Below are positions 27,731 through 35,965 of a DNA stretch of 64,000 nt, in pieces. The position numbers and the translations under genes are program-made. Position 1 is the first letter of the stretch; every line of letters starts with the position of its first letter. Under the pieces are notes generated by a model. That model was given only the letters and a program-made list of their open reading frames with translations, had not been told where the DNA came from and searched no databases. This DNA is from Bacillota bacterium (GTDB lineage: Bacteria > Bacillota > Clostridia > Lachnospirales > Lachnospiraceae): NCBI GenBank assembly GCA_023435895.1, contig JAEZLH010000024.1, positions 116,221 through 180,220 of the forward strand. Direction: 5' to 3'.

Positions 27731-28416
27731 TTATGAAGTAACCAATTCCGCTAATTTAGCCGCAACAGCTTCCATTGAATCCTCAATAGTACTTAGACCA
27801 CTTCGCGAGCCGAGTAGCGGACTTACTTCTCGTAAATCCTCAAAAGTCGTATTATGTACAATAGGGACAAGTAAATCACGAGCTAGCAAAGCTGAAAGTT
27901 CTTTATCTGCTATTCCTTATCCCTTAACGCGTTTAAGAAATAAGGGTGTAACCAATACAATACTGACACGAGATTTTGCCAACCCTTTATCAATTTCACG
28001 AAGTAAAGATGAACCCAAAGGAACATCATTTTCACTAAACCAGGTAGTTACACCTTTTGATATAAGTAAATCGTTTAATTCCTTAGCTGCGTCTTTACGG
28101 TCATCCTAAGCGTGACAAAGAAAACATCTCGTAAATCTGGTGATTCTAACCGTTTCTCAACATTTTCACGCACAGGAGTAAGTGTTCGGATTTCTGCAGG
28201 AGTATATAAAATAGTAGAGCCACCTGAAGCCCAACATACTTTCGCCTTAGTTTGTCCTCCACTACTACGACTTGTAGAACAGTTTGATAATGAAGAATAC
28301 TGTGAAGAATATGAGGGATAAGAGTTGTAACCTCCATAACTACCTCCACACGCCGGGCAGTTTGCCCTTCCACTTGCTGTGCGATGACTTTGACTTGGTG
28401 CTATGCATCCTGCCAT
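27731..28416 (-). pseudogene. TIR-domain protein pseudogene
   Basis: The start is intact (AGGAGG, ATG at 28416). The N-terminal segment holds SHRTASGRANCPACGG, a Cys-pair motif, followed by a Ser/Tyr-rich linker and DLRDVFFV, the first strand of a TIR domain. A frameshift at about 28110 then changes phase. The rest reads KDAAKELNDLLISKGV, WFSENDVPLGSSLL and SIVLVTPLFLKR, clear TIR sequence, but contains TAG at 28108-28106 and TAA at 27919-27917 before a final stop at 27731. TIR proteins in bacteria often act as NAD-consuming defence effectors; this copy is broken in three places. Confidence 0.82.
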
Positions 28417-28630
28417 AATTTAATCCTCCTATTTTAAAGAAGAAAAATTTATCTGTCTGTTTGTTATTAAATTTCACTTTCTAGTGTCGTTTCTTATTAT
28501 TCCACTTATGCAATCATAATTCCATTTTCTAGACTTATATATTATATCAAACCATTCCAATAACTTCCACAATATTTTCCCATTACATCCAAAAACAGCC
28601 TCGGATTTCTCAATCTAAGGCCACCTTATA

Positions 28631-28780
28631 CTACCTTCGCAAATCTCTATCTGGTTTATAATCCTGCTTATCAATTCGACTTTCCAGCACTTCTATACTT
28701 CCTTGTATCTGCTCTAGTCTACCAATCCTATTCTTGAAACTTATTTCATCCTTTACATCACGTTGTTGACACTTGTTGCA
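28631..28780 (-). pseudogene. Possible gene relic, Cys-pair and coiled-coil peptide
   Basis: A minus-strand open stretch reads SCNKCQQRDVKDEISFKN then RIGRLEQIQGSIEVLESRID and ends KPDRDLRR with a TAG at 28633-28631. It has no ribosome binding site and its upstream side runs into the integrase relic. It resembles the tail of a small accessory-element protein but I cannot name a family. Confidence 0.3.
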
Positions 28781-29109
28781 AGAATTATCCCACTCTAAGA
28801 AAGTTAAAGTTATTATTCAACCAGTTATATGACTATGCCATCAAGAATGATATTTGTAACAAGAACTACTCTGAATTTGTGGATACCGTAAGGTACAAGG
28901 ATCGTAACCCCAACAAATATGAGCGCAATAAATTTGAAAAGACTCCACACTGTTGCAGACATACTTGCATTTCCTTACTTACAAAAGCTGGAGTTGATCA
29001 GACAACCATCAAAAAGATTGCTGGACATTCGGGAGCCATGTCACTAACAGAAAAGGTATATACCCACTTTGATGTACAGGAACTGGTAAAGGCTATCAAC
29101 CTAATCTAG
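28780..29109 (+). pseudogene. Tyrosine integrase remnant with internal deletion
   Basis: The frame reads KNYPTLRKLKLLFNQLYDYA and ICNKNYSEFVDTVRYKDRNP, the core-binding region of Tn916/ICE-type integrases, then jumps to EKTPHCCRHTCISLLTKAG with IKKIAGHSGAMSLTEKVYTH, the catalytic HxxR...H...Y end. The catalytic Arg and Lys part (about 130 residues) is missing between NKFEK and TPHCC, and there is no proper start. It marks a past integrative element beside the TIR pseudogene. Confidence 0.82.
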
Positions 29110-29472
29110 TCTCATAGGCAACTCGAATAGTGAAGGAGTGTAAAATGAAGAATTTGACTTTTCCAAAAACTTTGCCAATGCAAAACTCACAGCAAAAAAG
29201 GATGCTCTCAACACCAATTGGCATTGAAAACATCCTATATTTTTGTTCGTTACTTGTTGGTTGTGTGTTAGTTACCGTACTAAATCCATACCATTTCATG
29301 ACATCACACAACTTAAAGCTGCCAGTAAACATGCGGTTTTTCACGATTTCAAATACAGCACAGCCTATCTCTTTGAGAACTGTGCTGCACTTCTTCACGT
29401 TTACAAAATTAATATTCGCTCCAGCAACAAAACTGAATATATCCCCCTATTAAATCAAAACCTCGCCTCCCG
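29110..29472. other. Intergenic region, no recognised gene
   Basis: 363 bp between the integrase relic and hydA. Open frames exist on both strands (for example 29130-29453 plus) but their translations match nothing I know and overlap each other. A GGATG.../...CATCC inverted repeat lies at about 29200-29236. It is probably residue of the lost element. Confidence 0.4.
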
Positions 29473-31215
29473 CTACATCTTTCTCCTCTTCACATAATGC
29501 GTATGCAACAGCTCATGAGCCTTCTCTACATAAGGTTCCCCAAGATACTCCTCATACAACCTCTTAATATACGGATTCTCATGGGACTTTCGAAGCTTCT
29601 TACCTTCATCCTCACGATAAATCCCTTCCATTCGCTTCTTAATAATATCAATATTCCCATGGTGATAAGGTTGCCCGCCTCCGCCAATACATCCACCGGG
29701 GCAAGCCATAATTTCAATTGCATGATAGTCTGCTTTGCCATCCCGAATACTTTCTAACAGTTCTCTGGCATTCCCAAGTCCATGTGCTACAGCTATCTTT
29801 ACATCCATATCATTAATCTTAATCACAGCTTCCTTAATTCCATCAAACCCTCTCAGATCATGAAACTCTATCTTTTTCAGGGTCTTGTTAGTCAGAAATT
29901 CATACGCTGTTCGAAGGGCAGCTTCAATCACACCGCCGGTAGCTCCAAAGATTACACCTGCGCCAGTAGACTCACCTAGAGGATTATCAAAGTCTTCCTC
30001 TTCCAGCTCCATCAAGTCAATATTGGCCTCCTTAAGCATCCTTGCCAATTCCCTCGTAGTGATGACTTCATCCACATCTTGAATTCCATCATGGGACAAT
30101 TCCGGTCTGGCAGCTTCGTACTTCTTGGCGAGACAAGGCATAACGGAGATCACCGTAATATCCTTCGGGTCGATTCCCATCTTGTCTGCATAGTAGGACT
30201 TTGCGATTGCACCAAACATCTCATGAGGGGATTTGCTGGTGGAGGGGATATCCAGCATGTCGTTAAACTGGTGCTCAAAGAATTTTACCCACCCGGGACA
30301 ACAGCTTGTTAAGATGGGAAGTTTCCCTCCATGTTTTAAACGGTGTATAAATTCTGTCGCCTCTTCCATAATTGTAAGGTCTGCCGCAAAGTCCGTATCA
30401 AATACTTTGTCAAAGCCCAGAAGCCTCAGAGCTTTTACCATCTTCCCGGTTACTCTGGTTCCGGGTTCTGCTCCGAATTCCTCTCCAAGAGCAACTCGAA
30501 CCGCAGGTGCCGTCTGTACAACCACGAATTTCTTTTTATCCGTCAGTGCATTCCACACATTGGCAACATGATTTACCTCAGTAAGTGCCGCAGTGGGGCA
30601 TACCGCCACACATTGTCCGCAGAAGACACAAGTGGATTCATTCATTGAGAGATTCATGGATGGAGCAATATAGGTATCAAAGCCTCTATTAACAGCGGAT
30701 AGAACATTAACCGTCTGAACTTCATTACACATGGTCTCACATCTTCTACACATGATGCATTTGTCCATATTTCGGATAATAGCCCTACTTGATATATCTC
30801 TGGGATGTTTTGCACGTTCGCCCTTATATTTGATGGCACGAATGTGATATTCTGCTGCCAAAGCCTGAAGCTCACAGCCAAGATTTTTCTCACAAACCAA
30901 ACAATCCTTGGGATGATTGGAAAGGAATAATTCAATGACCGTTCTTCTTGCCTGAATGCATCTAAGGGTATTGGTTCTAATGACCATCCCTTCCATTACT
31001 GGAGTCGCGCAAGAAGGTGCCAGATTTCTTCTTCCTTCCACTTCAACTACACAGACACGACAGGAGGCACCTCGGTTTACCATCCGTATATCATGAAGGT
31101 CCAGATGGCAAAGGGTTGGTATTCTTATCTTTAATTTTCTTGCTGCTTCCAGTATGGTGCTGCCTTCCTCAACCGAAACCTTTTGGTCATTTATTATTAG
31201 ATTTACTTTACTCAT
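29473..31215 (-). CDS. hydA: [FeFe] hydrogenase catalytic subunit HydA (electron-bifurcating type)
   Basis: 580 residues. Domains in order: N-terminal 2Fe-2S (Cys 36, 52, 55, 69), a His-Cys3 4Fe-4S site (HPKDCLVC, 101-114), two 4Fe-4S clusters (CIMCRRCETMC 153-163; CVFCGQCVAVC 196-206), then the H-cluster motifs TSCCPGW (303), MPCLAKKYE (359) and MACPGGCIGGGGQP (503), and a small C-terminal domain. It reduces protons or oxidises H2. With HydB and HydC it forms a soluble NADH/ferredoxin-linked complex. Last gene of the operon; 12 bp separate it from hydB. Confidence 0.97.
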   Translation of the reverse strand: MSKVNLIINDQKVSVEEGSTILEAARKLKIRIPTLCHLDLHDIRMVNRGASCRVCVVEVEGRRNLAPSCATPVMEGMVIRTNTLRCIQARRTVIELFLSNHPKDCLVCEKNLGCELQALAAEYHIRAIKYKGERAKHPRDISSRAIIRNMDKCIMCRRCETMCNEVQTVNVLSAVNRGFDTYIAPSMNLSMNESTCVFCGQCVAVCPTAALTEVNHVANVWNALTDKKKFVVVQTAPAVRVALGEEFGAEPGTRVTGKMVKALRLLGFDKVFDTDFAADLTIMEEATEFIHRLKHGGKLPILTSCCPGWVKFFEHQFNDMLDIPSTSKSPHEMFGAIAKSYYADKMGIDPKDITVISVMPCLAKKYEAARPELSHDGIQDVDEVITTRELARMLKEANIDLMELEEEDFDNPLGESTGAGVIFGATGGVIEAALRTAYEFLTNKTLKKIEFHDLRGFDGIKEAVIKINDMDVKIAVAHGLGNARELLESIRDGKADYHAIEIMACPGGCIGGGGQPYHHGNIDIIKKRMEGIYREDEGKKLRKSHENPYIKRLYEEYLGEPYVEKAHELLHTHYVKRRKM

Positions 31216-31227
31216 ATTCAGACCCCC

Positions 31228-33021
31228 TTACCGCTTCTCGATGGCGTTAAACTTGCATCGATTAAAGCAAGCACCGCACTTGATACATTTTTCCTGTTCT
31301 ATTACATGAAGCTTCTTTGGTTCCCCAACGATACAAGGCACAGGGCATACCCTTGCACAGGCGGTACAGCCCACACACTTGTCAGGTAGGATATAATACA
31401 TCAGCAGATCCTGACATACCCCGGCTGGGCATCGTTTATCAACAACATGCGCTTTATATTCGTCATAAAAGAATTTGATTGTACTCAAAACTGGGTTCGG
31501 AGCCGTCTGCCCCAATCCACATAGAGAGGTATCCTTGATTATCTCACCCAGTTCTCTCAGATTATCCAGATCATCTTCCTTTCCTTTTCCTTTGGTGATG
31601 TCATTTAGAACCTCGAACATTCTCTTATTGCCAATACGGCAGGGCGTACATTTGCCACAGGACTCGTCCACCGTAAATTCCAAATAGAATTTTGCTATAT
31701 CCACCATGCAGTTATCTTCATCCATAACAATCATACCACCGGAGCCCATCATGGAACCAATCTGGTTTAAGGAGTCATAATCAATGGGGATATCAAGATT
31801 CTCTTCAGTGATACAGCCACCGGAGGGTCCGCCGGTCTGAACCGCTTTGAATTTCTTGTTATTTTTAATCCCTCCGCCGATATCAAAGATAACTTCACGC
31901 AGTGTAATTCCCATAGGCACTTCCACCAGACCTACATTGTTCACCTTGCCTGCCAGGGCAAAGACCTTCGTTCCTGGAGATTTCTCTGTACCAATACTTC
32001 TAAACCAATCTGCACCACGCAAAAAGATTGGAGCAATGTTTGCCAGCGTCTCTACATTATTTACACAGGTTGGTTCGTTCCATACGCCACTTTCCGCCGG
32101 AAACGGAGGCTTTGTAAAGGGTTCTCCTCGGTCTCCTTCGATGGAATGAATTAAAGCCGTTTCTTCTCCACATACAAATGCTCCAGCACCATATCGTAAC
32201 TCAATATCAAAGTCAAAGCCTGTTCCAAGAATGTCTTCTCCAAGCAACCCCAGTTCTCTGGCCTGTGTAATTGCTATTTCCAATCGGTGAATGGCAAGGG
32301 GATATTCTGCCCTGATATAGATGTAACCATATTTTGCACCAATGGCGTAGCCTGCTATTGCCATAGCTTCCAATACAGAATGTGGGTCACCTTCTAATAT
32401 GGAACGATCCATAAATGCTCCGGGATCACCTTCATCCGCATTGCAGATAATATATTTTTCATCGGATTGATTTTTTCTGGTGAATTTCCATTTGATCCCT
32501 GTGGGGAAACCGCCGCCCCCTCTGCCTCGAAGACCTGACTTTTCTACGGTGGCAATTACCTCCTCGGGGCTAAGCTGTGTAAGGCATTTTGCTAGTGCTT
32601 TATATCCATCTGCTGCAAGACATTCATTAATATCCTCGGGATCGATAAAGCCGCAGTTACGAAGTGCAATTCTAATTTGTTTCTTATAAAAGGGCAGGTC
32701 CTTTTGTCCCTCTAGTTTTTCATTCCGATTCGGTTCCACGTAGAGCAGCCGTTCAACTTGACGTCCCTTAATTACATGCTCCTCCACAATCTCCTGTGCA
32801 TCCTCGGGCTTTACCGTTACATAGAAGACATCGTCGGGATATACCTTGATAATGGGTCCTTTTTCACAAAATCCAAAACACCCTGTTACTACTACTTGCA
32901 CTTCATCCGATAGTCCATGCTTCTCAATACTCTCTTTTAACTTATCTACAAGCACCAAGCTGTCGGAAGAAGTACATCCCGTCCCGCCACAGACCAGCAA
33001 GTGCATCCTAAGTTTACTCAT
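31228..33021 (-). CDS. hydB: Hydrogenase diaphorase subunit HydB (NuoF-like)
   Basis: 597 residues. The N-terminus is a thioredoxin-like 2Fe-2S domain (CGGTGCTSSDS, TGCFGFCEKGP). The NuoF core carries the NADH/FMN sites GLRGRGGGGFPTGIKWKF and ICNADEGDPGAFMDRSIL, then the 4Fe-4S motif SCGKCTPCRIG. The C-terminus adds two 4Fe-4S motifs (CVGCTACARVC, CIKCGACFNRC). It passes electrons between NAD(H), ferredoxin and HydA. Length and order match HydB of bifurcating hydrogenases. It lies between the small ferredoxin gene and hydA. Confidence 0.96.
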   Translation of the reverse strand: MSKLRMHLLVCGGTGCTSSDSLVLVDKLKESIEKHGLSDEVQVVVTGCFGFCEKGPIIKVYPDDVFYVTVKPEDAQEIVEEHVIKGRQVERLLYVEPNRNEKLEGQKDLPFYKKQIRIALRNCGFIDPEDINECLAADGYKALAKCLTQLSPEEVIATVEKSGLRGRGGGGFPTGIKWKFTRKNQSDEKYIICNADEGDPGAFMDRSILEGDPHSVLEAMAIAGYAIGAKYGYIYIRAEYPLAIHRLEIAITQARELGLLGEDILGTGFDFDIELRYGAGAFVCGEETALIHSIEGDRGEPFTKPPFPAESGVWNEPTCVNNVETLANIAPIFLRGADWFRSIGTEKSPGTKVFALAGKVNNVGLVEVPMGITLREVIFDIGGGIKNNKKFKAVQTGGPSGGCITEENLDIPIDYDSLNQIGSMMGSGGMIVMDEDNCMVDIAKFYLEFTVDESCGKCTPCRIGNKRMFEVLNDITKGKGKEDDLDNLRELGEIIKDTSLCGLGQTAPNPVLSTIKFFYDEYKAHVVDKRCPAGVCQDLLMYYILPDKCVGCTACARVCPVPCIVGEPKKLHVIEQEKCIKCGACFNRCKFNAIEKR

Positions 33022-33038
33022 TCTTCATCCTCCCTTCT

Positions 33039-33428
33039 TTATCGATCAAATGATTTTGAAATAATCGCTTTCTGCAGGAGGCGTCCATGTAAGATATGTT
33101 CCTTCACAATTTCTCGTCCTCGTTCCGCAGTAACATGTCCGTAAATAACCGACGGAATCTCTTTGGAGACCACCTCCACCACCGGTTCTTCTGCACAGTA
33201 TCCAAGGCAACCTGTCTGCGTAACGGACACATTACTGATATCCTGCTTACCAAGTTCATCAATAATCGCTTGCATGGTCTCCCTTGCGCCACTTGCAATA
33301 CCACAGGTCGCCATTCCTATTCTGATGATGATTCTATCTTCTGACTCTGCCGTGGTTCTCAAATCCATATTATCCTTTGCTACTTGTCTGATTCGTTCCA
33401 ATTCTTCCAATGACTTTAACTTGCTCAT
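33039..33428 (-). CDS. Thioredoxin-like [2Fe-2S] ferredoxin of the hydrogenase operon
   Basis: 129 residues with a C-terminal thioredoxin-like 2Fe-2S fold: IGMATCGIASGARETMQ near residue 33 and TGCLGYCAEEPVVEV near residue 72 supply four Cys. The N-terminal 25 residues are helical (KSLEELERIRQVAKDNMDL). The gene lies between hydC and hydB, 17 bp before hydB. Equivalent small proteins accompany bifurcating hydrogenases and probably carry electrons within the complex. The role is inferred from position. Confidence 0.88.
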   Translation of the reverse strand: MSKLKSLEELERIRQVAKDNMDLRTTAESEDRIIIRIGMATCGIASGARETMQAIIDELGKQDISNVSVTQTGCLGYCAEEPVVEVVSKEIPSVIYGHVTAERGREIVKEHILHGRLLQKAIISKSFDR

Positions 33429-33485
33429 ATCGCTTCCTTATCTCTGCACTGTTTTAACTCTTATGCTAGTGTGCAGTTCCTTTCG

Positions 33486-33962
33486 TTATTCGTATTCCTC
33501 AATAATCTTCCTTACTTCGCTCGCTTCCACTCGCCCATAAACCCTGTCATTAATCATAACTACCGGAGCTAAACCGCAGGCTCCGATACAGCGAAGACCC
33601 GATAAGGTATATTTCATATCCTCCGAGGTTTCTCCGGCTCTGATACCCAGTACCTTCTCAATTTCTTTCATAATCGCATCTGCTCCCCTAACAAAGCAGG
33701 CTGTTCCAAGACATACATTAATCACTGTTTCCCCTCTTGGCTTTGTGGTAAAATAGGAATAAAAGCTGATTACTCCGTAAATCTTTGAGCTGGGCAGATC
33801 CAGTTTCTCCGATATAAATAGAATCACCTCATCCGGTAAATAACCAAAGATGTGTTGTGCTTTATGAAGCACTGCGATTAATGCCCCTCTTCGGTCTTTG
33901 ATACCGTCAATGTATTCCTGCAATGCACTATACTTTTCCTGATCTGTGGCAATAGCGGACAT
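33486..33962 (-). CDS. hydC: Hydrogenase subunit HydC (NuoE-like)
   Basis: 158 residues of the NuoE family. An N-terminal helical bundle (KYSALQEYIDGIKDRRGALI, QHIFGYLPDEVILFISEKL) is followed by the 2Fe-2S thioredoxin-like domain with NVCLGTACFVRGADAI and LRCIGACGLAPVVMIND. First gene of the operon, AGGAGG before the ATG. It is the smallest partner of HydAB and contacts the NADH-oxidising side. A short inverted repeat upstream (34035-34059) may be an operator. Confidence 0.95.
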   Translation of the reverse strand: MSAIATDQEKYSALQEYIDGIKDRRGALIAVLHKAQHIFGYLPDEVILFISEKLDLPSSKIYGVISFYSYFTTKPRGETVINVCLGTACFVRGADAIMKEIEKVLGIRAGETSEDMKYTLSGLRCIGACGLAPVVMINDRVYGRVEASEVRKIIEEYE

Positions 33963-34034
33963 AGTTTAGCCTCCTTAACTTATATTTCTTGTCTTGTTAT
34001 TTATCTCATTCTTCCATTTATAGGATAAAAATAA

Positions 34035-34059
34035 CACTATTCCATAGTATGAAATAGTG
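34035..34059. promoter_or_regulatory. Inverted repeat upstream of the hydrogenase operon
   Basis: CACTATT and AATAGTG arms around an 11-nt centre, 73-97 bp before the hydC ATG. It could be an operator or a leader hairpin. It does not match the Rex consensus TTGTTAA...TTAACAA. Confidence 0.35.
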
Positions 34060-34266
34060 CCGCTAAGATTATGTATACAACCTTCCAATATTTTAATTTT
34101 TTCACCATAAGCTTAAGTAAGACCATAACTAGGTTTTATTGAACACGGAATCAAGTTTGCAGAATAAATTTCAGAGATGATGCTTATAAAAAACAGGCAT
34201 TGAATTATTACTATGCCTGTTCATGAATAACATTTGAGTTTCAGCTAAAAATAGCTTTATCATTAA

Positions 34267-34428
34267 AATATTGATTAGGTGTCAAAGGGTCTTTCAACAG
34301 AGTCCATTGGAAATTAGCATAAAGCAAAAGAATGTTCTTTTATCTTATACACTATCATCGAAGCATGAATATTTTGACTTTGTGCAAATTGCCATTGCCA
34401 CAGCATAAACAGACCATTAATCAATATT
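34267..34428. repeat. Composite palindromic intergenic repeat, 162 bp
   Basis: Terminal inverted repeats AATATTGATTA...TAATCAATATT bound GTGTCAAAGGGTCTTTCAAC with AGAGT, and the internal second-family motif GACTTTGTGCAAATTGCCAT. This is the longest, best-bounded copy. The remaining part of 33963-34512 (550 bp) shows no gene. Confidence 0.85.
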
Positions 34429-34512
34429 ACAATATAATTTTGACCATTACTTTATCTATCAATTTATGAACTTTTATTCCTTTAACTATACTAACTATGA
34501 GGTGAGTTATTT

Positions 34513-34758
34513 ATGAAAACGGATTTTTATTGCCCAATCTGTCGGTGTACCAACCTTACCCTTCGTCATGAAGCCGCTTATGTATATTCCTATATACTGG
34601 ATGAAGATGCTCCCGGATTAAAGAACGAAGAGGAATTTCAATCCTTCTTATATGACAAACGAGAGCAAACTTCAAATAGAACTTACGTCGAATGCAAGGA
34701 ATGCGGTACCCAATATCCTTACCGAACTCTTACTGATTATCTCTCTAACCAAAAATAG
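34513..34758 (+). CDS. Small zinc-ribbon protein of unknown function
   Basis: 81 residues with two Cys pairs, CPICRC (about 8-13) and CKECG (about 61-65), that can hold one zinc ion. Between them is a mixed helical segment with YSYILDEDAPGLKNEEEF and FLYDKREQTSN. GAGGTGAG precedes the ATG with good spacing. It is transcribed alone between two repeat-bearing intergenic regions. I recognise no family; the fold suggests a nucleic-acid or protein-binding role. Confidence 0.7.
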   Translation: MKTDFYCPICRCTNLTLRHEAAYVYSYILDEDAPGLKNEEEFQSFLYDKREQTSNRTYVECKECGTQYPYRTLTDYLSNQK

Positions 34759-34789
34759 AATTGGAAAGCATAAAGATATTCAAGGTTCA

Positions 34790-34917
34790 TGACAATTTGC
34801 ACGAAACAAAGCACATTTATGTATCAACAGAATTTTTGGACTTTGTGCAAATTGCCATTGCCTCAACATAGCTGGGGCACATTTCACACTTATGAATTTG
34901 ATTAAGGTGTCAACTTT
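34790..34917. repeat. Second-family repeat with partial first-family end
   Basis: TGACAATTTGCAC (34790) and GGACTTTGTGCAAATTGCCA (34838-34857) are inverted arms around a CAACAGAAT core; GATTAAGGTGTCAA at about 34899 is one end of the first family. It fills the gap between the zinc-ribbon and hemerythrin genes. Confidence 0.8.
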
Positions 34918-34927
34918 ATGATAAAGT

Positions 34928-35350
34928 CTAAAGGCTCCTCTTCTGAATTAAAGCATATAATCCATGATCTTCTTTCATAATTCTGGCTTTCAATGCCTCC
35001 AAAATCTTTTGGATTTCTTCTAGGAATTTCTCTTTGTCTGCGGAGATTTTAAGTCCTATGTTATATTTCTTCTTAAATTCTGTATACTCCTCCATTAGAT
35101 TTCCCATCTCACTAATATAGCTATTGGCCATATTTTTGACATCACCATCCTCTGATTTTAATAGATCTGGGTATAAGAATTCATCTTCCTCTAACAGATG
35201 AATCTTTAACTGCCCTGCCAAAAAATTAATATGAAGAGCAAGTTCTCCTGGATTCATTAGGTTTACTCCTTTTTTTATCTCATTCTCCAGTAATTCTACC
35301 TCATTCTTTATCCTGGTATGCTGTCTATTCAAATTAACTAAATTTATCAT
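34928..35350 (-). CDS. Hemerythrin HHE-domain protein
   Basis: 140 residues from the ATG at 35350, six nt after AGGAGG; an upstream Met overlaps that site. The di-iron ligands expected for the HHE four-helix bundle are visible: His in NRQHTRI, His in LALHINFLAG, His and Glu in KIHLLEEDEFLYP and His in KEDHGLYAL. Such proteins bind O2 or NO or repair iron centres. Next to oxygen-sensitive hydrogenase genes and a ferredoxin it probably helps handle oxidants, which is inference. Confidence 0.85.
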   Translation of the reverse strand: MINLVNLNRQHTRIKNEVELLENEIKKGVNLMNPGELALHINFLAGQLKIHLLEEDEFLYPDLLKSEDGDVKNMANSYISEMGNLMEEYTEFKKKYNIGLKISADKEKFLEEIQKILEALKARIMKEDHGLYALIQKRSL

Positions 35351-35613
35351 ATGCATCCTCCTCTTTATCATCTTGTTTTTTATTTTCTTTCGTCATTATA
35401 AACCTATCTGATTATATTCACTGTGATTCCTATCACAGATTCAAATTTATTATATACCAATTATTCGTATTGATTTGTAGCCATGGCTACAGACAACGTT
35501 ATTATTTTGAGTATACTGATAAGTGAAGCTACCAAAATCTTCTTGTCAAATAGCTTCTGTACCTAACGTAAGCCAGTTTTGACAAGTATTTAGATAAGAA
35601 AGGGGATATGATC

Positions 35614-35802
35614 ATGAAGGCATCGATTGACAGAGAAGGATGTATCTCTTGCGGCTTATGCGCAGGAATTTGTCCGAAGGTATTTCGGATGGCTGACGAC
35701 GACATTGCGGAGGTTTATATTGATGTAGTGCCTGGGGATGCTGAGAAGGATGCGCAAGAAGCTTGTGACAGCTGTCCTGTATCCGTGATTTCCATCGAAT
35801 AG
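35614..35802 (+). CDS. Single-cluster [4Fe-4S] ferredoxin
   Basis: 62 residues from the ATG at 35614 (AAAGGGG 8 nt upstream; an ATG two codons earlier is too close). The cluster ligands are CISCGLCAGICP near residue 10 and the distal Cys in CDSCPVSVISIE. It is acidic, as ferredoxins are. This single-cluster type differs from the two-cluster clostridial ferredoxin; it is a cytoplasmic electron carrier, possibly for the hydrogenase or radical SAM enzymes. The gene ends with TAG, showing that TAG is used as a normal stop in this genome. Confidence 0.93.
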   Translation: MKASIDREGCISCGLCAGICPKVFRMADDDIAEVYIDVVPGDAEKDAQEACDSCPVSVISIE

Positions 35803-35833
35803 AACAAATATTACTATTATATTCAAACAAAGA

Positions 35834-35913
35834 AACTGCCGCAAAGTTTCTCTCCTCATAGAAGCGAGTTATACATGATAACTTGTTCCTTTTGGAGTGA
35901 TTTTGCGGCAGTT
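35834..35913. terminator. Long-loop inverted repeat between ferredoxin and GH3
   Basis: 12-bp exact arms AACTGCCGCAAA (35834-35845) and TTTGCGGCAGTT (35902-35913). The left arm can also fold locally as GAAACT...AGTTTC. It lies between convergent genes and probably terminates both. Confidence 0.55.
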
Positions 35914-35965
35914 CCTTTGTAATAATTAAATATCCGAATATATAAAAAGAGGTATGATCATTTGT

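Noticed and set aside
21519..28108. TAG as a reassigned Trp codon (thrS 21519 and TIR gene 28106 both have TAG where Trp is plausible)
   Set aside because: The ferredoxin gene ends with TAG at 35802 and the zinc-ribbon gene at 34758, and the TIR gene has a further TAA and a frameshift. Independent mutations fit better.
29130..29453. Plus-strand ORF of 107 codons and an overlapping minus-strand ORF at 29096-29398
   Set aside because: No recognised similarity, no convincing ribosome site and mutual overlap; treated as noncoding residue.
34035..34059. Rex (NADH) operator at the hydrogenase operon
   Set aside because: The palindrome CACTATT...AATAGTG does not match TTGTTAA-type Rex sites.
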